This document shows, in pieces, positions 31,999 to 44,149 of a stretch of DNA of 64,000 nucleotides (position 1 is the stretch's first letter; every line of letters begins with the position of its first letter). The translations under genes and the position numbers were made by a program. A model generated the notes under the pieces. It worked only from the letters and a program-made list of their open reading frames with translations, did no database searches and was not told where the DNA came from. Source of the DNA: Isochrysis galbana (Eukaryota > Haptophyta > Isochrysidales > Isochrysidaceae); NCBI GenBank assembly GCA_018136815.1, contig CM030936.1:1772569-1836568 (forward strand), in the 5' to 3' direction.

Positions 31999-32139
31999 CA
32001 GCCTTAACTAGAACTAGCACTAGGGCTACGGTCCCTGAGCACTAAGGTTATACTCGCACAACAAGAAAACCCCTAACGCTCCCCGAGCTCCTCGAGCTCT
32101 GTCTCACGCACAGAGTTGTCTACTCTAGTAGTTACTCCT

Positions 32140-32300
32140 AGGTGAGAGAGAGAGAGGGGGGGGGAAGGGGGGGGGGGAAGAGTGGTGGTTGGTGGGGCGC
32201 GGGGGGAAGGGCGCGCGGGGGGGCGGGGGGGAGGGCGAGAGGGGGGCGGGGGCGGGGGGGGGCGGAGGGAAGAAAGCGAGGGCAAGAGGACGGGCAGGGG
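32140..32300. repeat. G-rich purine tract before AMFR
   Basis: GAGAGAGAGAGG followed by long G runs on the sense strand, ending about 75 bp before the start codon. Confidence 0.8.
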
Positions 32301-32375
32301 GGAGTAGGCAGAGGGCAGTGGGAAGCGGTGGAGTGGTGAGAGGCAGGCAGTGGCACCGGCGTGGAGGCAGGCGTG

Positions 32376-35300
32376 ATGGAATGGCCGGCTGAGGCTGAGG
32401 CTCTCGCGCGGCGCGCCGGCGCCGTCGCTGCCCGTCACTCTGCCCTCCTCTCCTACATGGCCACCACGTTGCTCTCCTCGAGCGTCGCCATCAGCCTCTG
32501 CCCGCACGCCCGCGCTGCGCCCTCTCTTCTCTCGGGCTCGCTCGTGCTCTGCTCAACACTCGCTGGACAGCTCGCTCTTGCCAATGTCGTGCTTGGCGGG
32601 ACACTCCTCTCCATCCGATACTTGCAGCAGCTCGCATTTGGGCCGCTCCGCGTCACCGAGTGGCACGCTTCGTGGGAGAGGCTGATTTACCTGACAATGA
32701 GCCAGCTCGTGCTCATTGGAGCCGTTGTCGAGCCTGATTGGGGCGAGATGATGCTGTGGAGTGGGCTCGCTGCTTTCGTTTCCGTCATTGCACTCTACTC
32801 TGGTGTCTGCAAGGACCGGCTCGAGTGAGGACGCCGCTACCACCACTGCAATTCACGTAGCTTTGGGGGGCGGAGGGGGGGGGCGGGAGGCGCTCGTCTG
32901 CTCGTATTGCCAGCTTCTGCGCGTGTGGCCCTCACAGTCTTCTTCTCATGCGACCCATAGGTACATGACCCATCTGCCGGACACGCCGCCGCCACACGTC
33001 ATTGGCAAAGTCATCGCTCTGCAAGTGCTGCTGCTGGGGTCAGCTCTTGCGGTTGTTGTCTTCTTTGGCATCACTCTCGCGCCGGCTGGGTGGTCGCTCG
33101 TGGGCCTGCTGCTTTTCCAGCCAGCCCATGTCTTTTTGGATGGTGCGCCCTCAGTTGCATCCACTTCCCAGCCCGCTGAGCGTCTTGGACACGGGCTACA
33201 GGAAGCTGCCCTTTGCCGCACAAGTTCAATTGCTACTATTGCAAGCAGCGAGTTCAGGCTCTTTTGTACCATCGCGACGCTGGCGTCTCACCATCCGATG
33301 TAGGGGTCCTACACTTTGTACAGCTCTACTTCCAGATGGCCGAGCGGCGCTCCGGAGGGTCGGACGCCTCGGACGCCGTCTACTATGCGACGCTCATCCC
33401 AGAGCTCGGACTAGGCTTGAGCAGACTGCTTCATCATTTACATACCTGGTGAGGAGGATTCTGTCTTCCTTGACTCCAGATCTACAATTCTGGACTTCAA
33501 CCACACATCCCACCCTCATCCTCTCGCGCACACTCCAGAGCAGCTCCATGCCTTTGCCTAATGTGGAGAGGCGATCTCTTACGTGTCCCCCTCCTTAGGT
33601 ATGTGCATGGCCTGCACTTCTCAATCATCGACGTTCTGCTCTTCGCAAGCACCAAGTCCGCCTTCGAGACGCTCTACACACGTCTATCGACACACTTCAA
33701 CTTTTTGCGCGCGGACGCTAATCTTCAGGTATGCACGCGCAGACCCCACCCATGCCTGCTGAGCCGTGAAGGAGCTGCCCGGTATATCCCGCAGCTTCCC
33801 AACTATCTGCGTCATCATCGAGGGCTCGTAAGAGGTCGATGCGAGGCGATACGAGCCCGCTTTGTCTCGCGTTTGATTGACGGACACTGCGCCTACGGGA
33901 GTGAACCCGCCCCCCACCCTGCACTGTTTTGCTCATTCGCAGCGTCGTTTTCGCGACGCCACCAAGTGGGAGCTCGAAGGTTTAGGTGACTGTTGTGCCA
34001 TCTGCCGAGAGGAGATGGAGGCGGCCAAGGTGAGCAAGGCCTTCTAACCGCGCCCTTGCGGGCACTTTGGATCGCTTGTGGACAGCATGGGCTTGAACGG
34101 ACACCCACCCCACCCGACCCTCCCATCCCCCGCGCCAGGTACTTCCCTGTGGACACTACTTCCACTACCGCTGTCTTCGATCATGGCTTGAGCGAAGCCA
34201 CTCTTGTCCGATATGCCGAAGTCACCTAGCGGACTCGGTGGCTAACCATCAACCAGCGGCCAATAGCAGGCGCGCACTGACTGAAGCCTCCGGCGCTGCG
34301 GCAGCTGCAATGCGTCACGCCCCGCGACACATCATCCGTAACAGCCGCCAGACACAGCGCAGCGTCGGCGCCATCACCGCAGCGCTTCCGCATCGTGCCT
34401 CTGTCGGTTCAATGCCGTATGGTCTCCACACTCGTCAGTCCGACGAGCAGCGACTCCAAGGTCTACTCCATGGAGCATACCAGGGCCCAAACAATCTCTA
34501 CCATCCAGAGAGCCAGGATCAAAATAGCCTCGGCATAGAGCAGGAGAACGAACCGTCGCTAGTCGCTGTGGCTTTAAATCGCACGCCGGGCCAGTACGCA
34601 GCTCACCAAAGTGACGGGACGCCCCGTTCCCAACGCCAGCCTCACTTGGACGTGGCTCAACCCGAGCACTCCGGAGGCACTGTGTCGGGGTCATTCTCAA
34701 CGGCTTCCGCAAGGAGAGGGGGCGATGCGTCGGAGACCCGAATGCCCATCAACTCGATCGGTAACATGCCTGACTTTTCTAATCTGTCCTGGCACGGGGC
34801 TGAGGGCACGCGACCCTCGGCTGCGCTGGCGGTGGCAGCTCAAGCTGTGGCCGCAGCGGCCCAAGCAGTTGCAACGATTGATGAGGAGGAGGAGGAGGAA
34901 GAGGAAGACTACGAGGAGACCTTCTCCATATTCTCCTCGGAGAACTGGGTATGGCCCTCCTGGCTACCCAGGGTCCAGCTCGAGGTTGTGCGCCGCCCGT
35001 CCCGAGCCGCACTGGCAGGACGTACGGCAAGGCGCGAGCACCGCTCCTCGCGCAGTCGGGCCATGGAGGATGTAGCACGGCTTAGCGCACAGGCGAGGGC
35101 TCTTCGCCAAGCTATGGATGCCCGCCCCAACTATGGTCTGAACAGCGCCCGCATTGCGGCTGCCGCACAACGTCAACAAAACACCGCTCGGAACGCGGGG
35201 GAGACTGTGGCGTCCAACACGCGGTCGCGCGGGCAGTCGGAATCAAACAACAGTGCAGCAGCAGATAGTCGCGAGCCAGGCGAGTTTGCTTATTCGAGAG

Positions 35301-35413
35301 AGATGTCGCAGCTGCGCGAGGTGTTCCCGCACGTCGCCGATGGAGCACTGCGACGAGCGCTGCTACGCGGTGGATCGCTCGAAGCGGCGGTTGAGGCGCT
35401 GCTTCAAGAATAA
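32376..35413 (+). CDS. AMFR: AMFR/gp78-like RING E3 ubiquitin ligase with CUE domain
   Basis: Supported exons: 32376-32824, 32961 to about 33140, about 33306-33448, 33599-33728, 33943-34029 and 34139-35413; the joint between 33140 and 33306 is unresolved. The N-terminal half is multi-pass hydrophobic (VIGKVIALQVLLLGSALAV, FSIIDVLLFA). A RING-H2 finger is split by an intron: CCAICREEMEAAK joined to VLPCGHYFHYRCLRSWLERS and HSCPIC, very close to AMFR. A disordered stretch includes an acidic run near 34880-34910. The C-terminus MSQLREVFPHVADGALRRAL to LLQE is a CUE domain. Family role: ER-membrane ligase that ubiquitinates misfolded proteins for proteasomal degradation. HRD1 is the alternative, but it lacks CUE. 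Confidence 0.85.
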
Positions 35414-36214
35414 GCCTGAGGAAGAGTTGCCCGCGCTACACGTGAAATACATGGCATCGGCCACCACGTTTGAGTGCCTCGTGCACGCTTGAAGAGCTAA
35501 GTGGAAGATGCCTACGGTACTGCCACCCCTCGACCACACGCATACGTTATACTACTTATATTTTTATAGCCGATCGTCCGAGTAGACGAATCGATGAATC
35601 TACTCCCTGCTCTCGGACGGGCTTTGTAGTTGCTTTGGGGAGGAGGGGCGTTGGGCGTAAGGGGAGGGGAGATCAAGGAATGCAGGTCGTGAATGACAGT
35701 GACGCATGCCCTACGTTTAGAGCTCTTGCCATTGCTCGCGATTGTAGATTGTTGAAAACCAACTTCTTGATATTCTATGTCTCCCCGTAGCCGCGCGCGT
35801 GGCGAGAATGTTTAAAGGTTTTTTTTGATATTCTATGTCTCACTAATCTTTTGATTGGTCGCCATGGACCATGGAGGGGGGCCTCGCGCCCCCCCCCCCC
35901 ACTCTCTCGACCCCTCTCAGGGGGGCGAGGACCATCCAGCCCCCTGCGCTGCCTCTTGGCATGCAGAGGGGGCTCACTCATCACTCAGACTGCCTAGACT
36001 CTCCCAGAGAGCTTGGCACAGATCGCACGCCCTGGCCAGCTTGTCGCTCTGACGTCTGACGCCCTGACCAACCCCAACCCCAACCCCTCCTCCCCCTGGA
36101 CCCCACTGATTAGGAGCCCCCAGCCAGCTCCTGTCGACCTTCAGAGGCGCGAGGCGCGAGAGCCAGCGATAATAATATATCTGAGCATTAGTACCACTAC
36201 TCTCACTAGCCCGG

Positions 36215-36420
36215 TACTAATAATATTTTTCTTGAAGGTGTCCACCAAGCTACTATTGACACTCGCCTTTCCGCGCTCCCGCTGACATCGCCTATAACCC
36301 TACCTCTACTCCCCCTTTCCAACCTACTTTTATAAGTGGGGGTCAATGGGGGCCTCGCGCCCCCCTCTCTCCATCGCGGACACCCCCCGGCCCCGGGGTG
36401 GGCCCGTACATTCAACCTCA
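36215..36420 (+). repeat. Dispersed repeat family A, copy 2
   Basis: TTCTTGAAGGTG, CATCGCCTATA and GGGGTGGGCCCG in the same order as at 10013-10200. Confidence 0.6.
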
Positions 36421-36444
36421 GCCCCTGCCCTCTGGCAGGGGCTG
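36419..36444. repeat. Hairpin, 11-bp stem, related to 10731-10760
   Basis: CAGCCCCTGCC, loop CTCT, GGCAGGGGCTG. It follows family A copy 2, as its partner hairpin follows family A and B sequence at 10 kb. Confidence 0.8.
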
Positions 36445-36742
36445 GGCAATCATCATTCTGGCCCAGACCCCTAGTGGGCGCGGGCCTGTCGCATTCGCGA
36501 ATCGACGCTCGCTAGACTCTCTCTCCTCTTCGTTCGGTATTTATCGTTATAATTCTCTCGTTCTCGTTCTCGGTCAAAAACTTCGCGTGGACGCCTAGAA
36601 TCTAGGGTTGTGGAGCGCTCTCTCTCTTTCTCTCGAAGAGAAGGGAAGTTTCCCCACCTTTCTTCCTCCCAGGCGCCTCGCAAAAGGTTTAATTCGCTAT
36701 CTCCCCGCGTTTCTTTACCTGCTTCTGGGGGCAATCAGGTTT

Positions 36743-36862
36743 GGTTTGCCATCTCCCCTTGGAGATCGATCTAGGTTCGCTGCTTGGGTGAGGGAATCTT
36801 TCTCCTTGGTCCTTGGTTTGCCATCTCCCCTTGGAGATTGATTTAGATTCGCTGCTTTGGAT
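36743..36862 (+). repeat. Tandem duplication, about 70-bp unit
   Basis: TTGGTTTGCCATCTCCCCTT followed by GGAGAT and a TTCGCTGCTT word occurs at about 36741 and again at about 36811, with a few substitutions between copies. Confidence 0.75.
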
Positions 36863-38118
36863 TTTGGTTATCCTTCTCCTTGATGCAAGTTGCATGAAAG
36901 CCCTTGGTCCCGTTGGTTTTTGGTTTTCTCCTCCCTTGGTTGCTACTCGGGATTGCTCGATAGAAACGTCTAGAAGGTGCACGCTCAACAGCAAGATTTC
37001 TTCGATTGCAAGGATACCTCGCTGCGATCTGTATCCAAGGTGATCGCCGTGGTTGCGCGACATAACGTTCCTCTTCGACTTTCCGCCTTGGTGGGAAAAT
37101 CCAAAGCGAAGACACGCTCCGACCGTCGCTGCGGATTCTCTCTCTCTCTCTCGCTCTCTCTCACTGTCCCCCACTGGAAGGTGGCCGCGTGTCAGATCCG
37201 GTGTGGTCTCACGCCACATCAGAGGTACCTCGACCTTCGCTGTGGAGCCGTGCAGGCCGAGCTCCGCTGGTCGGTTGTCCCGCGACGAGGCGACCATGGA
37301 CCCTGATGACCGTCGTCAGCGCGGTGCGCAAGCTTGGTGCTTGGTGCCCTCTGCGCGATGAGCCTGTTGTGCATCCTCGGTGCCTCCTGCGTGATGTGCG
37401 TCCTCGGCTCCCTTTGGGTGTTGCGCCTCGTCACCGTGCGCTTGCTGTGCGTCCTTTGCGCGATGTGCGTCCTTGGGATTGGCGGCGGCACCCTGCGTCT
37501 GGTGGATGCGGCGCTCACGAGTCTGGGAGGGCTCCTTGGAGGGCTGCGCCTTCGAGGATTTGCTGTGCGCTTGCGCGGATGCCTCGGTGAAGGAAGGACG
37601 CGACTTTTATAAAGTAGAATCTGACAACTACGCCTTTCTTTCATCACGTTCTTGTCATCGAGAAGACCCTTAGTAGGTTCACTATTCTAGTGAGAGGCCT
37701 TGCTTGAGCCCCCAGACAAGACCTCGACCGCACGCACCAGTAAACCAGTAAAGCCTCCCAAGGGAGAAAACCGAAACTCAAGTCCCCGCGTGAGCTTAGC
37801 ACCTCCGTCTTTACAATAAACGACAAAGGCGCCCTGACGCCAGGCACGAACCTGACCGTGATAGCACAAGCGACAAGCGCTCCGTATAGCGGACAGACTC
37901 GCATAATCGCGCATGGCCCCTCGCCGCGACCCCCACACCTACCCGACCTCCACCCTAGGAATCACTGAGGCACTGCCATAGATCCCCCTGACAGCAAAAG
38001 GATGACGCAAAAAGCCGATAGCCCGATGGCACAGGAGGAAGGAGAGGAAAACCTATCGGGGATCGGAGCACGCCGTCTGCTGCAGGAAACCCCAAACACC
38101 CAGCCCCTAAGTAGCGCA

Positions 38119-38232
38119 CGAGGGGACGGGCCGCAAGGCTGGTGGAGGGGGGGAGAGAGTAGCGGGCGTGGCTACATAGCTAAGGTGCAGAGTCGCGGGC
38201 GCGGTGTAACTATTAAGAAGATTTTTTTTTCG
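38119..38232 (+). repeat. Dispersed repeat family E, copy 2
   Basis: Same order of words as 25422-25532, including GCGGGCGTGGCT and a TATTAAGAAGA T-run end. Confidence 0.6.
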
Positions 38233-38537
38233 AGACCGAGACACCAAGCCCGACGGTAAGAAAATTATAAAGATGAAACTAAGTTGACATCTAAATGACA
38301 AATGACACACCCGTTGGACCTGAACGGCGCACAAATATGAAAACAAAAAGGACCTTCCGCAGGTTCCATAGTGCGCCTCATGTCATACGACGCCGTAAGG
38401 AGGTTGCAATAAATAGGTTGACGAAGTCGCAGGCAGCATGTGGCTAAAGGCTTGTTGCGCTGTGCTACTTGGCATGAAAGAATAAATCCTGACAGGGCGT
38501 CGGTGTTGTGCTCCTTGCCGACTGCAAATACCATCGA

Positions 38538-41500
38538 TTACTTTGGCACATTGGGCGCATTACTCCGCCCAAACGCGCCTCCTGCGGCTAGCAAGATGCT
38601 CCGACGACTGATCCCGGAGGCCAACGAACCTCCTTCTTCGGCTGTTCCCGAGCCCGCACCGCCCTCGGCAGCGTTAGCGGCAACCTCAATAGCATGCGAC
38701 GCGTAGGATGCGTAAGGAAGAGGCTGCGCATTGCCTCCGAGTGCGGCGTCGAGCCATCCCTGTCGCGAAAAGGCAGCGAGCGCGATGAGGAGCATGTCGC
38801 GTTGCTGTCGAGTTACCGCTGCAAGGGGCATGATGATTGGTTTTTTCTTAGCGCGGAAACCGAGAACCAGCGTGAACTCGACCTCGGAGGCAGGCGAGAA
38901 GGCGATCTCGATACCGCCCTTGTAATCCTCTTTGGCGACGGTCTTGTCGCCAGCCTTGATCTTGAGGAGCTTTTCGAGGAGGGTCAGCTGAGTGGCAAGG
39001 AAGAGAATCGCGAGTGAAAGGCGTGCAGATGTGCACGCATGGCCATGAACATCGCCGAGGACGTCGTCGAGGCATATGCGTTGCGGCGCCGATGGCAAAG
39101 CACACAGGTAGCTCGAAAGAGAGAGACTTGCGCGGAAAAGCAACGGGCCCCGCCTCGAGGGGAAACATGCAGTGGCACAATCATCCTATCCGCAACCACT
39201 GTGATGGGGCGCGCAAGCGAACCTCCAACTTTCGACCCGCTGCCGTCGTCTCAGTTACTGTCGTCTTGTGCTCGCCTTTCCTCACCTTGCCCTCTAGCAT
39301 CTTGAGAGTCGGTTTGTACGGCGAAATGGCCGATGCGGATGTAGCAGAAAACCCGTGCAGATCAGCCCGTATGAAACATCCGACGTCCTCGGCACTACAC
39401 CTGCAATACACAAGGACAGCATCGGTTAGAGGTTGCCTTGCGATTACATGTTCATGGGCAAGTACCAAACCCCATCAAGTGATGAGTCAACCGCGTGCGC
39501 GTCAAGATAGCTACTAGCTGCACCTGTATTCAAGTGGCCTGTCCGCCACGCCCGCCACTCGCAATGCTCCTGCTTCCGGGTGAAGCCTCCACCAGATCAC
39601 ACCCATCTTTCGTGCAGCGATGCGCGAAACCATTGATTCCGACACCCCACCCAGGTGCAACTTTGACCCCAGGGCGCATGTGCCTGACAGCTTAAGTCCT
39701 CCGGCGGAGTTGGTGTCCGACGCTGTGGTGCTTGTCCCACCACCTCGTCGCCTATCGAGCGCACTAGCACGCCGGCCATGCGAACCGCCGTCGCCTGGAG
39801 ACGTTCCCTCATCGCTTCGCCGACCTTCGCCCATCGACTCCGCAGAGGCACGCTCGGTGGATGATCGGTTGCCTGCAGGAGAAGCCTCGCTGGACCTGTA
39901 GCCGCAACTGTCGCCACCGCCAGTTATCGCCTTGCTGTCAATGGTCAGCGCAGGTCTCCCACTGGCCGCGGTGGCGGCTTCAGCGGCGGCGGCGGCGGCA
40001 GTATTCCCCTTCTTCAGCAGATGGCGAACGCTTGGGTCGGGCCGCTCCGCCAAGCTGCTAATGCTTGGAGCGCCAAGCGACCTAGACGAGTCTCGTGATA
40101 AGTCCACACTCTTCGACGAGCCAAGATCACTGCCTCCGGAAATCCCGCGCGAGATGTCCGCGATCTTGGACGAATCACGTGAGGGGAGCCCGGTTTCGAC
40201 CGAGACCTGGCTGCCCCGCACCGCAGTGATCGTTGACGCGGAATCATTGCGTATGCGACTTGCCCTTGGATCAGCAATCAACCCTTCTCGAGCCGGCGCC
40301 ACGCGTGTCCGAGATGCGTCGAGTGGTGAGGCCTGCGATGGGGCATCAAGAGAGTCCGATGCCCCTTGCACAATGCCATCGTGGGACTTTTGCCAAGTTT
40401 GGACAGCCCCTGCAGAATCCAACGTCGACGTGCCGTCGGAGGCAATCAAACCAGGTGGTGTCGACACCTCATCACTGGTGACGGTCCCCGCGGTGGCGAC
40501 AGACGTGAAGGAGGAGACCTCGTCGGTGGGACGATGACGGCGGCCTGTCTCGGGACAGGGAATCAAGGCAACAATGAGTTTCTCACCAGAGGCTTGGAAG
40601 GTAAGCGGATGGGTAGTTGAAGGGGAGTTTGGTTGCTATACACAGGTTGCGCGACTTTGAAGGCCAGGAAAATAGACAACGCGTGCTCATCTCAGGCACC
40701 CGGGATCTTCCAGCACAGATTTCCCCCTCCTTCGCACCTGTGCGACGTCGTTGTCGTTCGGAGAGCGCATCTGCGTCTGTCCTCTCTCGGCGGGGTATCC
40801 ATGTCGCGGACAGGGGGAGCACAGTGTTGTTTTCAGATGGTGCTTCCTCGGTGGCCAGCGGCTCGCACGTACTAGATGCGTCGTCGTCGTAGCGGCCATC
40901 GTCGTCGGAGAGGCCATCCGGTGCAGTCGACTTTGGCCTCTCTCGGAGTAAATGGTGCATCCGCTCCGGCCGCTCCTCTCTCTTGGGAGCAACCTTATTG
41001 CTAAGTAAAGGCGGTGAAACTACCCCATCCTCACTTTCGCACCCTGGACGGCATGCGTGCATAGATGCGCTGGCGCCGCCTTGTGTCCCCACAGTGGCCA
41101 TAGGGGCGGCCTCTTCGACACGACCGAAACTGGTTTGGCGAGCCTTCTCGTGACGCATGCGCTGGACCTCCACCCGTAGCTCTGACGCCTCATCCTGCGC
41201 CCGCTGCAATTCAGTGTCATCCTTCGTGATCTGCGCCTCAGAGGTTCGAATTGACGTGCGGATGCGTGCGGCGGCCTCCGAGTGAAGCTGCAGTCGGTGC
41301 TGGGTAGCGAGCAGCCCGTCCACACGGCCATCAGCTTTCGGGTCGCGCGCGCTCGCGGCCTCCTCGTTGGCGAGGACCGCGCGGTCGAACTGGATCGCCT
41401 CCCTCAGGTCCCTAGTGGCAAGCGCCGGATCGGCCTCAAGGTGGGCCTTGGCGAGGCGCATGCGCTCTGCGAGTGGGCGTCTAGTGGTAGTAGCGGCCGA

Positions 41501-41767
41501 CTTGACGATTGGTGGTAGCGGTGAGCCCGTGAGCGCGTCAGGCCGCCTGGAAGGCTTGCGGGGAGGCAGAGCAGCCGAGAGGGCAGCCATCTCTCGCTGA
41601 AGCTGAGAGAGCTGGCTTTCTACGCGGCTGCTCCAGGCGTGGCGCGTGCGGATGAGCGTGTCGAGCTGTGCCTGCAGCGTCTCGTCCACTTCCTCCACCG
41701 GTGGCTCGGCCAGCCGCGAGAGCGCCGAGGCGAGGAGCAGCAGCTGGCTGCCGTCGGAGCTCACCAT
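38538..41767 (-). CDS. Coiled-coil protein with possible AIR9-like C-terminal modules
   Basis: Start ATG at 41767 (MVSSDGSQLLLLASALSRL) follows a CT-rich tract. The first exon runs to about 40620 and is mostly coiled coil (LDTLIRTRHAWSSRVESQLS). Then about 40600-39524, with GEKLIVALIPCPETGRRH, a Ser-rich linker and WWRLHPEAGALRVAGVADRP. Exons 39400-39286 and 38987-38538 follow with matching phases; they contain CSAEDVGCFIRADLHGFSAT and then FTLVLGFRAKKKPIIMPLAA. These fit, loosely, the Ig-like A9 repeats and PH-like tail of AIR9 microtubule-associated proteins. The junction between the first two exons is not fixed. The gene is clearly real; the AIR9 link is tentative. Confidence 0.6.
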
Positions 41768-41769
41768 CG

Positions 41770-41962
41770 GAGAGAGAGGGAGAGAGTTGGGGACGGGGGG
41801 AGGGGGGCAGAGGAAAGAGAGAAGAGAGAGAGATATACGAGAGAGAGAAGAGAGAAGACGTGAGAGAAAAAAGAGAAGATCGAAAAAAAGAGGAAGTGTG
41901 GAAGAGGGGAGGAAGAGGGAGAGAAGAGAAGAATCGTCGAGGTGGAGGAGAGAGAGAGAGAG
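41770..41962. repeat. GA/CT simple-sequence tract upstream of the 41767 start
   Basis: Mostly GA-rich on the plus strand, i.e. pyrimidine on the gene's sense strand, running into the assembly gap. Confidence 0.85.
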
Positions 41963-42062
41963 NNNNNNNNNNNNNNNNNNNNNNNNNNNNNNNNNNNNNN
42001 NNNNNNNNNNNNNNNNNNNNNNNNNNNNNNNNNNNNNNNNNNNNNNNNNNNNNNNNNNNNNN
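41963..42062. other. Assembly gap, 100 N
   Basis: Exactly 100 unspecified bases, the usual placeholder for a gap of unknown size. It follows a GA repeat, which probably caused the break. Frames that cross it are artefacts. Confidence 0.98.
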
Positions 42063-42629
42063 CCGCCCTCGCTCCGGCGCGAGGAGATTGTCGCTGAACT
42101 GGAGGTCGTGCGATGTCTCCGGCACCAGGCCGGCGGCCGAGGTGTCTCCGGCGAGGATACTTTTGCCCTGCAAATGGTCCTGCGACGAGGGAGGCTGTCT
42201 TCCGTACCGGATTGCTGCACGGCCGGAGAGGTGCCATCTGTCCAAGCCGTCGGCTGCTTGAGCAGCCTCTCGAACGGTGGCAACCCGAGCCAATGCGCCA
42301 CGCACAGCCTCTCGCCTCTGGGCTTCCTTTCGGATGGCCGCCTCACTGCGGGCCAGCGCCTGTTCGGTCTGCACAGCGCTCATCTCTCCATTGACCGCCG
42401 CATCGCGCTCCGGCTTGCGAGCCTCAGCTGACGCGTCTGCAGGAGACTCGGCGAGCTCGTCTGGCCCTGAGTCATCCCCGTTGGACGTGCTTTGCTCATC
42501 TCGTAGCCCCTCAGGCCTGCTCTCCGACACAGCCGCATCATCCCCGTGCGGAGGCTGCCCTATGGGTGTCGCCCGCTCAGGCTCCGTGCGGGAGGCGGAG
42601 CTTCCACGCCCACTCGCCTCACCCTCTTT

Positions 42630-42669
<40 letters not shown>

Positions 42670-43169
42670 TCCTCCTCGTCGTCCCCCTCGTCGTCTGCCT
42701 CTTCCGCCTCGCCCGTCGCGTGCCACTCAGAGGCGGGCTCCTCTTCCCGACCTGCGGCGGCGGCAGGGCACGGCGGCGGATGCTCCTCCACCCCCTTTCG
42801 CTCGTCCACCACCTCCTCCGCGAGCCTTCTCCACCCCGCCTCTCTGACAAACTGCTGATGGACGTTGCCCATCGGTCCGTCCAGCTGCTCAATGTGCAGA
42901 TAAACCCTCGCGGCACCCCTCAGCACTGCCGCCACGTCGCAGAGCTCTGAGACGAGAGAGCGGCAGAGAGGAGGAGCGGAGAAGCGGAGAGAGCGCAGCT
43001 CTTCCGCAGGCCGTCGGCCGATTTCTCTCCTCAGAGAGGATGGGGAGAGAGTGCTGGGCCATGGAAGAGTCAAGTGAGCCGATAATTCCGACGCAAGCAC
43101 GCACAGACGCTCGCCCAGAAGCCCTGCGGCGTCCTCCGCAGCGCAGAGCTCCGGCAGGGAGGCGGCCAT
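42063..43169 (-). CDS. Unrecognised acidic protein, 5' part; 3' end lost in the gap
   Basis: ATG at 43169 (MAASLPELCAAEDAAGLLGE). The N-terminal 120 residues are helical and Leu-rich. An extreme Asp/Glu run from GAG/GAC codons follows (about 42625-42705), then a polar stretch and a helical segment (SEAAIRKEAQRREAVRGALA). The frame is open to the gap at 42062. I do not recognise the family. The gap separates it from the ATG-led gene at 41767, so whether the two are distinct genes or one cannot be decided here. A GA microsatellite lies upstream at 43400. Confidence 0.6.
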
Positions 43170-43394
43170 CGCGGCGGCGCCTCTCCACCGCTCCGGGGGA
43201 GGGAGGAGTCATTTAATGCAACGGCCTCTTCGTAAAATATAAAGTACCCGTGAGGGTCGTGTTGGGTGGTTGTGCACGCGCAAAAAGGGCGGCGTTCGGC
43301 GCCACGATCATCCTAGCGGTCTCTCTGGTGATCGAGCTGTTTATCCATGTTATCTACGCGGTCCATGGGTGGACTTGCGCTGTGAGAGGGGGGG

Positions 43395-43485
43395 GGAGGA
43401 GAGAGAGAGAGGAGAGAGAGAGAGAGAAAGAGAGAGGAAGGGAGGGAGGGAGGGAGGGAGGGAGGGAGAGAGGGAGAGAGGGAGA

Positions 43486-43542
<57 letters not shown>
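43395..43542. repeat. GA microsatellite and GGGA repeats
   Basis: GGGA units (43436-43470) followed by an almost pure GA run to 43542. On the minus strand this is the CT tract upstream of the gene at 43169. Confidence 0.9.
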
Positions 43543-43545
<3 letters not shown>

Positions 43546-43623
43546 TTGGGACCGCCGTCGCCGCCGCCGCCGCAAACGCACTCAAAGCGTTCCCGTTAGT
43601 TTCTTCTACTACTTTACGAAAAG

Positions 43624-43880
43624 GGTGTCGGAGTCCTCTTGTTCGGCTGGTTTAACTTTAGTGCTGTGGGTTCTCTAAAACTAAGCGGGGGTGTCAGAGT
43701 CCTCTTGTGCTTGTTCGGCTGTTCGGCTGGCTGGTTTCACCTCCGTCCCAGGCCAGGGTTTCGCGAAATGTTTTGTTAAAGTTTTTTGGGCCGACGAAAT
43801 AGAAACAGAAATTTTTGACCGATGTTTGGGTGCAAGTGCAAGTGCAAGTGCAATTGCAAATGCAAATGCCAAATGCAAAT
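43624..43880. repeat. Short direct repeats and GCAAGT/GCAAAT microsatellite
   Basis: GGGTGTC then GAGTCCTCTTGT then TCGGCTGG occurs at 43624 and again at about 43690. A hexamer array (GCAAGT, GCAATT, GCAAAT) follows at 43830-43880. No gene is seen. Confidence 0.6.
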
Positions 43881-44034
43881 GCTAGTAGGTAGTAGGAGTT
43901 AGCGGGTATTTCTTGAAATATCAACTTGAAATTTGGGCACGTCGGCCCGGAAACACATATTTACATATTTTTGTACATATTTGGGCTGGTCTGAGGGGCT
44001 CGCGCGCACATATTTGGGCGGGTCTCCGCGGGGG

Positions 44035-44144
44035 TGTCGCATTCATCCTAGATGATGCAATTTCCAGGTTCTTATTTCCAGGTCCTTCGCCGTGCGGCCA
44101 CACGGTGAAGCTCAGGCATATCTAGGTTGTTGGGGTTCGTCCCT
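44035..44144 (-). repeat. Dispersed repeat family C, copy 2 (inverted)
   Basis: The reverse complement matches 10853-10968 nearly base for base over about 100 bp. Confidence 0.8.
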
Positions 44145-44149
44145 AGCGG

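Larger units (their letters stand above)
35414..38530. other. Intergenic, repeat-rich, no gene supported
   Basis: Contains families A and E, hairpins, a 70-bp tandem duplication and a Val/Leu/Cys-codon-rich imperfect tandem repeat at about 37350-37480 (GATGTGCGTCCT-like units). GATATTCTATGTCTC occurs twice at about 35768 and 35828. Open frames are short and unlike proteins. Confidence 0.5.

Noticed and set aside
37334-37612. 92-residue Leu/Val/Cys-rich frame
   Set aside because: Arises from an imperfect tandem repeat of GATGTGCGTCCT-like units; no signal-peptide or membrane pattern that looks selected.
40583-43169. Long frames reading through the N gap
   Set aside because: The 100 N have no real reading frame, and the gap size is unknown.
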